DNA of 64,000 bases from Microglena sp. YARC (GCA_022414725.1 CM039465.1:40500131-40564130); one strand, 5' to 3'. Positions 1 through 11,015 are shown, counted from the stretch's first letter. Notes: generated by a model from the letters alone, not told the origin. Numbers and translations are program-made.

Positions 1-795
1 CCCCTTACACCCCTGCTCAGCTTCCCTTCCTAACCATGGACACCCGAGAGACCATACCCACAAGGGCATCATGCCGGGCAGCACAAAGGAACAGATATTA
101 GAGCGCCTCCACCCCCACCAGAGCATGCATACTCAACCTTCAGCACGGTATTTGGCCATGCAGCCACAATTTCAAACACTTCCAGGGTGAGTGGTACTTG
201 ATAGACTCTCTCAAAACACCAAACCCATTCTCCTGAACACACCCTCGTAAATGGGCGAGCATCCAGGGCCACACCTATACACTACAACCAGGACAACCCA
301 ATGAAGCATGGCTAGATCACAACCCCATCAACCCTATGGAGGAGGACCTCCCGGAGGACCCCATGGAGGAGGACCAAGCCACCACCCTGCCACCCCCGCT
401 GCCGTACAAACAACCCAGACCACCCACCGCACCAATCTCCCATATGGGAACACCCAAATCGACTCCAACTGCTCAAATACAACTCCATCAACCATTTACC
501 TGGGGTACAAAGCTCTTGATCTTGACGAAATCCTAGACTTTTCTGTAAAATTAGACACTCATGTGCGCAACTATACGTGCCAACAATGGACCCTAGAAGG
601 CACTATGACAGTCTCACTGGTACCTATTCTAGCAATCTTATGAATTTCTACCTTTTCTTCCAACAAATCTCACCTTGGCCTCCTTACTAAGCACACCAAC
701 CCAAGATACATTCCCCACCATATTAGCCCCCACACAGAAATCGCAGGGACTTCACTGACCGACTCTGAAGGGTATCATGCTGGGGCAGCTCACAG

Positions 796-1545
796 ATGCA
801 GATCCTACAACGCATCCCTACCAACTGCTCTTGCTTCCTCCTACATTATCACTCTGGATATGGACATGCTAAGGCCATTAAGCAACTGGACGGTGAGTGG
901 TGGGATATGAACTCTGAAGGGCCCTATCCCCTGAAGCCTCCTGACTGGCAACATCTTCAAGGGCACATTTACACCCTTACAGACACATCTGGACTACCCT
1001 GCCCTCAACTTTTCCAGCCTGAAATTTACTATGAACCAAACAACCCAACTCAAACTATCATTATAGACCTACCTACCACTCTTTACTCACAATGCTACCG
1101 ACTCCTCAGACCAGATAGTTCTTACAGACCAGATGAATCTTACAGGACTCCTCACAACTTTCAACAACTTCTCTCAGACCTTCCACACCCTACAGATCAC
1201 ATTCACCCTGCAGATCCTACAGAGCCCCCAGCTCCTACAGAAACTGTAGACCTTGTCTCTGATGATGAGGAGCCTCCCAAATCTAAGAAACCTAAAAGAA
1301 CCTCTACCCGTTGCAACCCCACTTACCTCCACTCAAACTCTACACATAAATCACCGACCACCAAAAAACACCCAGGGATACAACTCAACCTCCCAAGACT
1401 AACCTTCCATATCCCTACTAGACCTGCCATACCCGACAGCAACAAGATGCGCCAGAGCAGGATCTTTGGAGCAGAACCTCCTACCAAGAAACCTACTCCC
1501 CCAGACTCACCACAAAAACCCTTCCAACGAAAAGAATTAAAATAA
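796..1545 (+). pseudogene. LINE copy 1: protease box B and linker
   Basis: This 249-residue open stretch carries the second His/Asn box of the Josephin-like protease (YGHAKAIKQLDGEWW, then Asn 15 residues after the His) near 867-915. A Ser/Thr/Pro-rich linker with an acidic patch and a basic, nuclear-localisation-like run (around 1260-1300) follows, and then a frame break before the endonuclease. Upstream (1-795) the matching first box and third Cys box are present but split by extra bases compared with copy 2. The protease reading is inferred from motif spacing only. Confidence 0.6.
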
Positions 1546-1589
1546 CCCACACTACCTCATATCCTGTTCAACAGCAGCAAACTGCACTC

Positions 1590-2330
1590 TATCTCACTTA
1601 ACATTATCACTTCCAACTGCAGAGGCATCTTCTCATCCTGGGAAACACTCTACGACCATATTCGAACTAATGAGCCAGACATTGCTATTCTCACCGAAAC
1701 AAACTCACCTCTAACAACACAGGTATAATTAAATATGATCAAACAAGACCTATCTGAGTACTACCACTTTCATCACAGCAGCAAAACCATTAAGCAAGCT
1801 ACCAATGCAGACAACATTGTAACCCGCTCAGCTGGAGTATATCCACACTATAAAAAAGACTCTTACTACACATCCAATTAAACATGAAGTCCCCACTGAC
1901 ATAGTCTGGTCATCTCACTCATCAAACTATTAACAAACACTACCCACATTTTAGGCGTCTACATGCCCTGCATGACCCTGCCAAAAGAGCCCGAATTTAT
2001 GAACCACATTCACTACATTATATCCCAAAAACCCCTCTCATCACTATATTGCAGGGGGAGACTGGAATGCAGCCTACTACCTTACTGATAGAAGCAACAC
2101 AATCAAGCACCTGGAGGACCAGCCCCACTATCAACACCTTAATAAATATCCAATTCACATTCAACCGTCACCCACGTCCCACACTTACTCAGACAACACT
2201 TCCTACAGTAGCAGGATAGATTGACATCATTCTCATCAACCCCCCAACTGCAACCACGGTGACAGAAACTGCACACCAAATGGGAGACACACTGGACCAC
2301 TTGACCCTGGAACAACACATTACCTCCTCT
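1590..2330 (+). pseudogene. LINE copy 1: APE-type endonuclease, frame-broken
   Basis: The region encodes the APE/exonuclease-III-like domain that nicks target DNA in most LINEs. Visible pieces are SNCRGIFSSWETL and PDIAILTET near 1612-1700, GGDWNA near 2053, and a late DHLTLEQH element near 2298. Several 1-nt insertions relative to copy 2 (for example around 1704 and 1915) move the pieces into different frames, so no continuous product is possible from the sequence as given. Confidence 0.75.
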
Positions 2331-2407
2331 CTCTTCCCCCTCCTAACCTTGACATACCACCTCACAATCCAACACCTCAACTGCAGCTTCCTCTCAAGCA
2401 ACAAGAC

Positions 2408-4417
2408 ATGGCCAAAGCTAGAGAAGCCATCTCTAATCAATTTCTCCATCAATTCCAGCACAGCCACATTAACATAGATAAAGCCTGGAATATAGCACAA
2501 ACTTTACTGGGAGAAGATAAAACATCTGCACACATTCAATCTATTAGACAAGAACTCAAAGCCACCATACCAGAAGACCTTAACAGCATGACAAATCATC
2601 TCATGGTCACTCTTCACCAAGCTCTCTCCATCATGACTGACACCTGCCCTACCAAGCCTAGTACACCAGGCACCTTCCTGCCAAGACAAACTGCCAAAAC
2701 CTACAGAAGACTTAACTACCATATTAAACACATTAAAGCACTCCGAACAGCTTCCAACCACCTTGACCAACAACAATACATGGAACTTAGAAGCACACCT
2801 CACACGGCAGGCACATACTCACCTACCACTCAAATTAAAATACAACAGCACTTTCAAAATTTACTCCTCTCTGACTATTGTCTCTCCTTAACTGCTGATA
2901 TTAAACAAAAGTATTACAGAATTACGTCACATGCAGGTTGCACTCAAAGAGGAGAGAGCAACCGCCTCCATTAAGAAATTCCGACGCCGCCTCAGTACAC
3001 AAGCACGACAAACTCACAGGTATATTTTCTCTCCTGAAAATCACACACACACACCCACTGCTCTACTGGACGCATCCACACACACACTCAGCACTAGCAC
3101 CCAGGGTCTCCTGGAAGTTATGACTAAACATATGGGAAAAACTCATGTCACCTCCCACTCCACCCATCTCAGATGACTATACACGACACGCCACCCCCCT
3201 CCATGGGAAATACACACAGACAAATACCACTTGGAAACTCCAGCCAACTCCATACAAACACTGCCTCTCCCTACACCTTTCTCTCCTCCTCAACCATCTA
3301 TGCTGACTGTATTAGGAACTCTCTACCAACAAAGCCACTGGCCAGACGGCATACCTAATGAATTACTTATGTGCCTCCCACAGGAAATGCACCTCATCAT
3401 ACACAAACTCATGCAGCTAGTATGGATCCTGGGAGAAAACACCAGACTGCTGGAAAACCTCACACACAGTCATGCTCTACAAAAAATCAGATCCTTGCTT
3501 ACCTCAAAAACTACAGGCCAATAGGCCTTAACAATGCTGTAGCCAAACTCTGGACCTCCCTTGTTACTAACACTATTACTACCTACTCTGAAACCAACCA
3601 CATTCTTAGCGCCTGCCAAGAAGGTTTCAGAAAAAGACAAAAGTACCTATAGACAACTCTTGAACCTACTCCACAACATTGAGGACGCTGCCCTCTTCCA
3701 CCAGGACCTCTATGCTGCCTACTTCGACTTTAGCTCTGCTTTTAACATGATTGATCACCAAAAACTTCTCTGCATCATGCACAGCTTGGGTTACACCCAC
3801 GACACTATAGACACTATTAAAGGAATCTACACAAACTCTACTACAACATATTCTCCTTAACAATACACCTGGCTCCCCATCCCCATCACTAGGGGCACCA
3901 TCCAGGGGATACTCTCTCCCCCCTAATCTTCATTATCTTTCTAGAACCCCTACACAGATGGCTCCGTTCTGGGGGACGAGGATACAGAGCAGCATCCCTA
4001 CCCTCCAAAACAGCAGATGAACACCACACCAGCAGCTTGGGGTATGCTGACGACACTGCTGTCCTAACCGGCAGCTCAGAGGTCCTTCGCATCCAATGTG
4101 GTAAAGTTCAAACTTTTAGCATCTGGTCGGGCATTCCTCTTAACGCCACCAAATGTGTGGTCAGTGGCATACTCCACAAATCACACCCCTCTCAACCTAC
4201 TCACAACAACACTCTCAAACAAAGGCTAGATAAAATTCCACTAGGAAACTCCTATGCTACCTACCAGCCGCCTGACCAAGCCTACAAATACTTGGGGGTT
4301 CACATCTCACTTACCTTAAATTGGAAAACTCAACTCCACTCTACTATTGAAACCTTTCACAATAAAGGGCTGAGTATCCTCACCAAAGCTAAAAACAGGG
4401 CAACCCCCACCCAATAA
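2408..4417 (+). pseudogene. LINE copy 1: reverse transcriptase, frame-broken
   Basis: This is the reverse transcriptase that performs target-primed reverse transcription. Fragments include the N-terminal coiled region (2408-2974), the fingers motif NYRPIGLNN (3513-3540, one base out of frame), AYFDFSSAFNMIDHQ (3718-3760) and the catalytic YADD (4043-4054). Extra bases near 2910, 3050 and 3270-3350 break the frame. An in-frame TAA at 4415-4417 interrupts the thumb/connection region and is shared with copy 2. Confidence 0.85.
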
Positions 4418-5624
4418 ATACCCTTACGAATAATTTCACAATGTGTCAGAGCAGCTATTAAATACCCCATGATAGTAGCTCCCTTCTCACTAACCGACAT
4501 TCACGTCATTGACAAAGCAGTATTAAAAACAGTTTAAACTCTGTTGCTCCCTTCCCAGATCTTTTCCGCCAAGAGCACTCCACCTCCCTAAAACAGAGGC
4601 AGGACTAGGGGTGCCCTCCCTACTCACTGAATACACCCAGATTACTGCAACAGCCCTCACCCAGTCCATGAACGACCAAGGTCACCTGGGAATCCTCACT
4701 AGAGCTCTCCTTAATAAAATCAACTTCCACCATGACCACTCTAGATCCTCTCTCTCTATCCCGCAAGCAACTTAAGTATATGTCCCTAGCCCGCCAGCTG
4801 GAAATTATTAAAAAATCTGACACAACAATTTCTTGGAATGACACAGAACTTCTTGACAAACTTAACATACACTCTCTTCCTCTCCCTCCACAGGCAATCC
4901 CTGTATCACTCATGACTCCATTCCATGACCTGGCCATCTATTCATACCATGACCTGGTCACCCCCATGGGAACTCACCTTGTCAGCACTACAGATCTCTC
5001 TCTTATCACCTTACACAAAGTTACTAAACACCACAAACGGTCCCTGAACCGCCTCACCGCTCACCTCTCCTCCCTCCAAACTGTCGCCTCCCCAATACAC
5101 TCTGACCCACTTCCCCTCTCACACCGACAACTTGCGCCCGGTTACGCAATTTGCGCAGAACACAACCGATAACGTTAAATCTCCTGCTTCTATTGAACCC
5201 TCCACCCCACCCACCCAGCGTTACCAACCTCACGCCACTGTTACTGACGCAGACTACGAGGCGGATTCCATTGGGGACCTGGAAGGAAAACAATGGTGGG
5301 CGTGGCCCACGCAGACCGAAGGCAGTCACGCGCACCAAGCATGGGGCTGCCCCAGCAGTGATGCCACCTGGGCAGCACGCCACTACTTGTGCAAATCCTG
5401 GATCCGTCACTCCTCCACCTCTAAATTTTACCGTGCATATAGAATAACTCCCACCTCACACCCTGACAGGATCCGCGAGGCCATGACATCCCCCGACAGC
5501 AGCGCACCTGCACCACCGGCGCGCCTGCTCCACCTTACCTACGGATCCCAATACAAAGCCCTGCACATCACGAGCTGGCGGGGCAAGCGCTCCTACAACG
5601 ACGACAAACTAGTCACTTCCACTG

Positions 5625-7118
5625 TTGTCCACGTTCAATGGGCCCCCAACCATCATGCACAACGAACATATCAACTCCTACACACACATGGGATACAGCA
5701 TCCACCACAGCACATCTCTTACCTCCACTAACTCCACCATACATTGGAAACCCCAATCTCACAATGCGTCTCACCTTGTTGAACTTTTGGGACAACCAGC
5801 ATACGACCAATTAACCCACACTTTTAAAACTACTCCCCCATTAACCACACACCTCAACCCTAGGAAGGACACCCACCTTACTAACCTTCAACAACAAGGC
5901 CAATGGGCCACCTCCCCAGGATTTAATGCTGACAACCACAACCTTGTTCACAAACTTCTGAAAATTGACACACACGACAGGCACCCAGACTGGGACATTC
6001 AACCACCCTCAGCCTACATTATACAAACAGGCATCCTCACCACTCTGGATGACCAATCCACACACACACACACCAACGTTTCATATCTTTATAACCCCAC
6101 TGGTCACTGTCTTGGGCACATTCCCAACGACAGACTAACCTCTCTCAAACAAAACTATGACCACTTCAAAAATCACCACCCTACCAAATGGAACCAACTG
6201 ACCCAAGGAGGAACATACCACACTGACTTAGCTGCCCTCTTCACCAGATACAGAGCTGCTCCTGCTGCTACCAACACTCTTTCTCCTTTTCTCTACCAAG
6301 CAGCAGCTGCTCTGGGCATTACTCACCATCGTACTTCTAACCCCCTTAGCTACGACCAAAGCCTCACCAGCTTCTCTTCTACCAGCCCTGCTGATCAGCT
6401 CTTTGGCTCCAACCAAGACCCCTTTCTTACCATCTGGACTGGGGGCTCACTGGTGGACATTCCTAACTCCACGACACAAGCACACCAAGCTCTAAGGTGG
6501 GCCCTAGCCAGTGCTGACCATGCTGAAAATACTCTCAGCCCTACCTGCACCCTGATGCTCCTCCCTGACGACCTTGCTGCCCCTTACAAAACCCTCCTCC
6601 ACCACTCCTGGATTCACTATATTGACTCCAGACCGCAGTCTGAATTTTATACTACCTCTGAAATTTGGCTTGGCAGCAAATCCCACACTCCACCCTCCAC
6701 CCACAAACTACACCTCATCCTTATATGCAACCCCCACAGCCAAGATACCTATTTTCCTAAACTCCCAGATTTTATTGACCAATGGACATACTACATGCAA
6801 AGCCTCTCCTCATCCTGGGAGCCCTCTACTATCACTCCACCTCCCACTCTTACCTTCTCTGACATTGTCATTACTTACCCCCGGAAACTCAAATCTCTTG
6901 CCAAAAATCCTTGGCAAACTCCACTCCACCAACACCCTCCTCCCTCTCTTCTTACCACTACTCACCCTTGTCTTCACCTAGCTACCCCCTCCTCAGGCCT
7001 CCAGGTCTACACAGATGGTAGCCTAATAAAAGGTAAACCAGGGCACCCTAGTAAAATAGGTGCTGCAGTATATGTCCCGGCTGCAGGACAAAGCTACACC
7101 ATCAACCCTGGGGAATAG
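5625..7118 (+). CDS. LINE copy 1: connection region and N-terminal half of RNase H
   Basis: This 497-residue open stretch covers the long connection downstream of the reverse transcriptase, with no motif I recognise until its end. There YTDGSLIKGK (7007-7036) carries the first catalytic Asp of an RNase H fold. The frame stops right after INPG because copy 1 lacks one G of a homopolymer present in copy 2 (7113 versus 18300). RNase H removes the RNA strand of the cDNA hybrid. It is a fragment of a larger polyprotein rather than a free-standing gene. Confidence 0.75.
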   Translation: MSTFNGPPTIMHNEHINSYTHMGYSIHHSTSLTSTNSTIHWKPQSHNASHLVELLGQPAYDQLTHTFKTTPPLTTHLNPRKDTHLTNLQQQGQWATSPGFNADNHNLVHKLLKIDTHDRHPDWDIQPPSAYIIQTGILTTLDDQSTHTHTNVSYLYNPTGHCLGHIPNDRLTSLKQNYDHFKNHHPTKWNQLTQGGTYHTDLAALFTRYRAAPAATNTLSPFLYQAAAALGITHHRTSNPLSYDQSLTSFSSTSPADQLFGSNQDPFLTIWTGGSLVDIPNSTTQAHQALRWALASADHAENTLSPTCTLMLLPDDLAAPYKTLLHHSWIHYIDSRPQSEFYTTSEIWLGSKSHTPPSTHKLHLILICNPHSQDTYFPKLPDFIDQWTYYMQSLSSSWEPSTITPPPTLTFSDIVITYPRKLKSLAKNPWQTPLHQHPPPSLLTTTHPCLHLATPSSGLQVYTDGSLIKGKPGHPSKIGAAVYVPAAGQSYTINPGE

Positions 7119-7243
7119 GGGCCACCAAAACTAACAACAGGGCAGAACTGGTAGCCATCCACCAAGCCCTTCTCAACATTGACTACGACAAATCCCTTAC
7201 ACTCCATACAGACAGCCTCTGCTCTCTTCAACTTATTAAAAAA

Positions 7244-8392
7244 ATGATTCATGACCCTACCACAACAACCCGTTCCATTCATACTGAACTTCTGCAATCA
7301 ATTCAAAAACACCTCATTCAACGCATCCTGCATGGCTCACACACCACTCTTTGTAAAGTCCGTTCCCACACAGGTATCCTTGGAAATGACAGGGCAGACA
7401 TTCTGGCACGCAAGGCAGCTGAGTACCCTGCCTCCACCAATTTTACTGACAACACTGGGGAAATCCCCCGCCACAATGTCTACTGGCCCACAGTTCAACC
7501 TCCTCGCACACCCATGGGAGATATTCCCCCACGCATCCTAGCACCTAACCTTACACAAGGTATCACCTCTAACCTGCCCACTAGCTGCCACCTTGGCCAA
7601 CACCCTCTTAAAGGGATTTATGCAACCACCTGGGCTGATAACACTCCCCACCAACTTCCTCATGCAAGTAACAAATTTTGGACCTCAACCCTTATCCAAC
7701 ATAAAACTAAATTCCACATCCTTAAAGCCCGCTGGGGTAGACTGTGGAACCGTAAACTTGCATTCCGCTGGAAACTCCCTTATATTACAAGCACTCACCC
7801 ACCCACGAACTCCCTATGCCCCATTTGCCACACCTGTGAGGACGGAGCGGGCCACATCCTGGCGGGCTGCACACACCGGACTTTCAAGGGGCTCTATATC
7901 AAGAGACATGACGCCGCAGTGCGACTCATCCACAAGGCCATTTGCACCGGAGCCCTGGGATCCCGCAGAATGATCATGGACGCTGGCAAGGAAGAGGACC
8001 TCCCCAGGGGGGTCCTGGGCAAACGTCTCCCTGACTGGTTACGCCCCTCCACTATTACTGTAGCGGACTGGAAGAGAATGAGACCTGATCTTGCCGTCCT
8101 ACCTGACATAGACTCTCCTACCTGTATGTCTGATAAAGAACTCTGGGTTCTTGAGCTTGGATACTGCTCTGATACCAACCATGCTACTAAGTTTATCACT
8201 AAACACGCCCAGCATGTTGAATTAGTAAATGGCCTTAGATCGGCTGGATACCTCGTTCACTATGAAGTTATCACCGTTGGAACAACTGGTACTATTCCAA
8301 CCTCTTTTTTGACTTCTATGACCACTCTTGGACTTCAGAGATCATGTGCCCTCAAACTGGCGGACACAGTCCACTCCCACACCCATCACTAG
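7244..8392 (+). CDS. LINE copy 1: RNase H C-terminus, CCHC knuckle and RLE domain
   Basis: This 382-residue open stretch is the best-preserved 3' coding part. It begins in RNase H (VRSHTGILGNDRAD, about 7360-7400, carrying the last catalytic Asp). A knuckle of form C-x2-C-x8-H-x4-C follows at 7816-7880. Then comes an RLE-like block with RPDLAVLPD (about 8080-8106), VLELGY (about 8148-8165) and a downstream Lys/His segment ending in VGTTGTIP (about 8276-8300). In R2-type elements the same order of knuckle, PD, E and K defines the restriction-like endonuclease. The frame ends slightly differently from copy 2 because of one extra C at about 8384. Confidence 0.8.
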   Translation: MIHDPTTTTRSIHTELLQSIQKHLIQRILHGSHTTLCKVRSHTGILGNDRADILARKAAEYPASTNFTDNTGEIPRHNVYWPTVQPPRTPMGDIPPRILAPNLTQGITSNLPTSCHLGQHPLKGIYATTWADNTPHQLPHASNKFWTSTLIQHKTKFHILKARWGRLWNRKLAFRWKLPYITSTHPPTNSLCPICHTCEDGAGHILAGCTHRTFKGLYIKRHDAAVRLIHKAICTGALGSRRMIMDAGKEEDLPRGVLGKRLPDWLRPSTITVADWKRMRPDLAVLPDIDSPTCMSDKELWVLELGYCSDTNHATKFITKHAQHVELVNGLRSAGYLVHYEVITVGTTGTIPTSFLTSMTTLGLQRSCALKLADTVHSHTHH

Positions 8393-8434
8393 CTTTCAGA
8401 GTATTTTACAGTGCAGACGTTTTATGGAAGCACA

Positions 8435-8454
8435 CCCCGGGTCGATACCCGGGG
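8435..8454 (+). other. Perfect 8-bp inverted repeat at the LINE stop region
   Basis: The arms are CCCCGGGT and ACCCGGGG with loop CGAT. It lies in the 3' end of the coding frame and resembles a tRNA T-arm. The same structure is at 19625-19644 in copy 2. Confidence 0.6.
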
Positions 8455-8717
8455 ACTAGCACACAGACCGTCCCCCCTCTCAGGTTTTGTCTTGCCAGCT
8501 GCATTGTGTCGGTGCTTCCTATCAGCTTGAAATCACTCCGGTAGAGTGGACAGTAGATTAAAGCAGCGGAACAGACGCACCAATCTATACACGGAGACAA
8601 GGATAACGTTACAGACACAGGAGACCCATAAAGGGGCACCTGTGGTGAAAGGAGGCGGTAGACAGGAACCTAACAGGGTACAGATCAGACCGGAGACGTA
8701 GGTGACAGGAAGCTGCC

Positions 8718-8743
8718 ACTGAGTCATCTCAAGATGACTCAGT
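8718..8743 (+). other. Perfect 12-bp hairpin in the LINE 3' UTR
   Basis: The arms are ACTGAGTCATCT and AGATGACTCAGT with a 2-nt loop. It is repeated without change in copy 2 at 19907-19932. Confidence 0.75.
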
Positions 8744-9050
8744 CCCACGGGAAGCTGGCTCAGGAGAGCCGATAGTTCTAAGGGAGTACATAAGTAGTCA
8801 CCAAGTCATAAAACGCGTGAGAGCACCGCTATACATGCTGATACTTCCCAACCGGGGTGAAAACCCCCCGTATTAAGCTGCACTGGCATGATGTGGTTAC
8901 GGTGCCTGCCGGTCAGGCATCGGTGGTAATTCTTTTTACTGAGATGGCCCTACGGTGACTATAGCTAGCTCCGGCTTACGCTATGGTGTCCTTAACTTCA
9001 CGTCCTGTGAGTAACGGTTCTACACGGATGTAACAATTTCAATTTCAATT

Positions 9051-9097
9051 GAAGATAAAGTTAGGAAGTTGCACCAGCACTTCCTAACTTTATCTTC
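9051..9097 (+). other. Perfect 19-bp hairpin in the LINE 3' UTR
   Basis: The 5' arm 9051-9069 (GAAGATAAAGTTAGGAAGT) pairs fully with 9079-9097 across a 9-nt loop. The same structure is at 20240-20286. Such 3' UTR hairpins can be recognised by the element's own reverse transcriptase; that role here is inference. Confidence 0.85.
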
Positions 9098-9341
9098 AAT
9101 GATATACAGCACCAGCACCAGCACCACCAATGAAGCAAATGACTTAGTGAATTCGAGAAAGCTCCAATCCACCTAAGTGCTAATGAAGCAAAGGACTGAA
9201 TTGGAGGCAACTGATCGGCTATGAACCGACACAGCTGCTGACCCAGGTAAAGGAAGATGGCGCAAGGTAGAGCGCACCTACGAAGTTATGTACAGGGGTA
9301 GCCAAGTAGGCTGACGGAACTTGCCGAACCTCAAGGTGAAG

Positions 9342-9474
9342 CCTGGAATACCATTTTTTGCAACCCCCTGTGGGCGCAGCAAGCAATTTTTGCGCTTTTT
9401 GCACTACACAGCGCAGTTTTGTGTTTATCAAGTGCGCTAAAGCGCTGGCCAATCAGGTCAATGGAAGTACCCTG
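9342..9474 (-). mobile_element. hAT-like MITE (GTACTT family) embedded in the LINE 3' UTR
   Basis: Read on the minus strand it starts CAGGGTACTTCCATTGACC and runs through the GCGC-rich core also found in the free element at 31496-31676. The other end is diverged (TATTCCAGG). It is present at the same place in copy 2, so it was inserted before the LINE was duplicated. Confidence 0.6.
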
Positions 9475-10034
9475 CTCGACACTACACTGCTTCCATCGGG
9501 AGGGAATGTAGTCCGCATGTTGTTGGATGCCCCATAGCATAGTGCCCGTGGCTACATTCGTGGAGGGAAACCTTGGGCAAACACGCTTACTGCTTTGCTT
9601 GAACGCAATGAAGCAGTGTCAGATTTTCTGCGTCTGGAAATGATTAGAAGACGATTCATTAAATTGAATTCTAATTTATGAACTACCATGCAAAAGGTGG
9701 CCGACTTATGGAGTTCTAGGTTGGCAAAGACGCGTAGTGCTAGGCTGCCGAAGATGCCGAAGTCGTTGAGCAGCCAAATTGCTGTCTGGATCCATCAGGG
9801 ATTTTTATTTCCGCTATATATAGGGAGCGTTATTTTGTACCCCGTTTTAGCGGAATTATCGCTATAAAAATTTATAAAAAAGGCTTTTTTTGCCCTCAAT
9901 GGCCCTAAAAAGCTACAGAAAGCCACAGAAAACACTAAAACGCTGTCCCTGGAGGAGGCCTATAACCATACAGCTAGAAGAAACCCACTTTCATATTTGA
10001 AACAAAAACTGGGAGCCATGTAACCAAGTTCAAG

Positions 10035-11015
10035 TTGTATAGAGTTTTAGGTTGCCTGAACGTGGCGGGTCGACCTATCAGGAGAAAAGGTAATTCATCT
10101 TCCCCCAAAGAAGTAACAAGCCTTCCCACAATGAAGCTAAAGCCCCTCTCCCCAAAAGCATCCAGTAGAGTAGGCACCCTGGCCCAATATGTACACCATG
10201 TGCAACCTAGGTGTGATCAGAGGATGGCCCAAAGACACTCCTGGGTAAATCCATACCTGAGCATGTGCCCTCATGGTGATACCGTTTCTAGTATTTTTCG
10301 GTGGTGGCTCACTCCCTATGCCTCAGACGCATGGGTCCAGGGGCTCATACTATGGAACATTATAATAGCGGGATGGGCATTAATCACCACATGCATCTAC
10401 CTGACCCTGCCAGACTGCCCCCCCCCCCCTACCCTAAACAGAGCTACTAGACGTAGACAGGGAAGAGGCAGCAAGGCTTTTATCTATAAGGCACGGAGAT
10501 GCTCATGTAAGAAGACGTGGTCCCCTGGCGCCCCCTGCCTCATCATCGGAACCTCCATGCTATTATATTACCTCCCGGTAACCACCTGCTTGTATTACCT
10601 CATGACTCCCCAGGTCATCACCAGCCTCATACACCTCACCATCCTCACTAGCCTAATTGCACCTCAACCCGCTTGCCTGCCCCCTCACCCCACCTGTGGA
10701 GGAAGGGGTCAGACCTCGCCCCCACTCCATACCCCCCTACCCCCGCCCCACCCCTCATACTGGGAACCTCAAGTATTCGACCTCTGCCAGGCCCACTCAA
10801 TGAATAGCCAACTTGGGGGTCCCCAGGCCACCAACAGCCTCCCCCACCCAGCCATCCCCACCAGCCTAAACACATCCAGATCCAACTGCCCACCCCCCCA
10901 CCCCACGTGTAGAGGAGGAGACCAACCCCCTCTCCCCCTCCCTCTTCTCCCCTCCCAACCCCACCTCCCATACTGGGAACCCCAAGCATATGTTTCTGCC
11001 AGTCCCACGCCATAA
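10035..11015 (+). CDS. LINE copy 2: N-terminal Pro-rich region with Cys box 1
   Basis: This 326-residue open stretch begins inside the tail of copy 1, so its true start is unknown. Its second half holds two related Pro-rich repeats, each ending in YWEPQ. The first runs into a Josephin-like Cys box: Gln at 10770, Cys at 10785 (Q-x4-C), then CQAHSMNSQLGG. No His box follows before the next Cys box, so box 1 looks like an orphan half-domain. The early part has hydrophobic segments and no family I recognise. Confidence 0.5.
   Translation: MYRVLGCLNVAGRPIRRKGNSSSPKEVTSLPTMKLKPLSPKASSRVGTLAQYVHHVQPRCDQRMAQRHSWVNPYLSMCPHGDTVSSIFRWWLTPYASDAWVQGLILWNIIIAGWALITTCIYLTLPDCPPPPTLNRATRRRQGRGSKAFIYKARRCSCKKTWSPGAPCLIIGTSMLLYYLPVTTCLYYLMTPQVITSLIHLTILTSLIAPQPACLPPHPTCGGRGQTSPPLHTPLPPPHPSYWEPQVFDLCQAHSMNSQLGGPQATNSLPHPAIPTSLNTSRSNCPPPHPTCRGGDQPPLPLPLLPSQPHLPYWEPQAYVSASPTP

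Larger units (their letters stand above)
1..10095 (+). mobile_element. Non-LTR retrotransposon, copy 1 (5' end outside window)
   Basis: This is a LINE-type element whose position 1 aligns with 11214 of copy 2; similarity runs to 10095, where both copies share the terminal string ggtaatt. Seen in order are protease-like boxes, APE endonuclease, reverse transcriptase, RNase H, CCHC knuckle and RLE-like domain, then a 3' UTR. Copy 1 is a net 24 bases longer than the matching part of copy 2, almost entirely through extra single bases, many in homopolymers. The dual-endonuclease layout recalls the Dualen/RandI clade known from Chlamydomonas; that assignment is inference from domain order. No poly(A) tail is seen. 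Confidence 0.93.
8393..10095 (+). other. LINE copy 1: 3' untranslated region
   Basis: About 1.7 kb without a supported gene lies between the last stop codon and the 3' boundary defined by the end of similarity with copy 2. It contains three perfect inverted repeats (listed separately), a short AGCACC-type run (about 9106-9129) and an embedded MITE-like segment (9342-9474). The end is AT-rich and reads ggtaatt. Confidence 0.8.

Noticed and set aside
4415..4417. Non-standard genetic code with TAA/TAG read as Gln
   Set aside because: Only a shared TAA in the LINE and one TAG at a Gln position in an exon copy (near 45993) hint at it. None of the intact host exons needs a reassigned stop, and the minus gene ends in TGA.
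10035..10095. Start of the LINE's first protein inside the tail of copy 1
   Set aside because: The ATG at 10035 belongs to the previous copy's 3' UTR; the open frame across the junction is likely chance, so the true start remains unknown.
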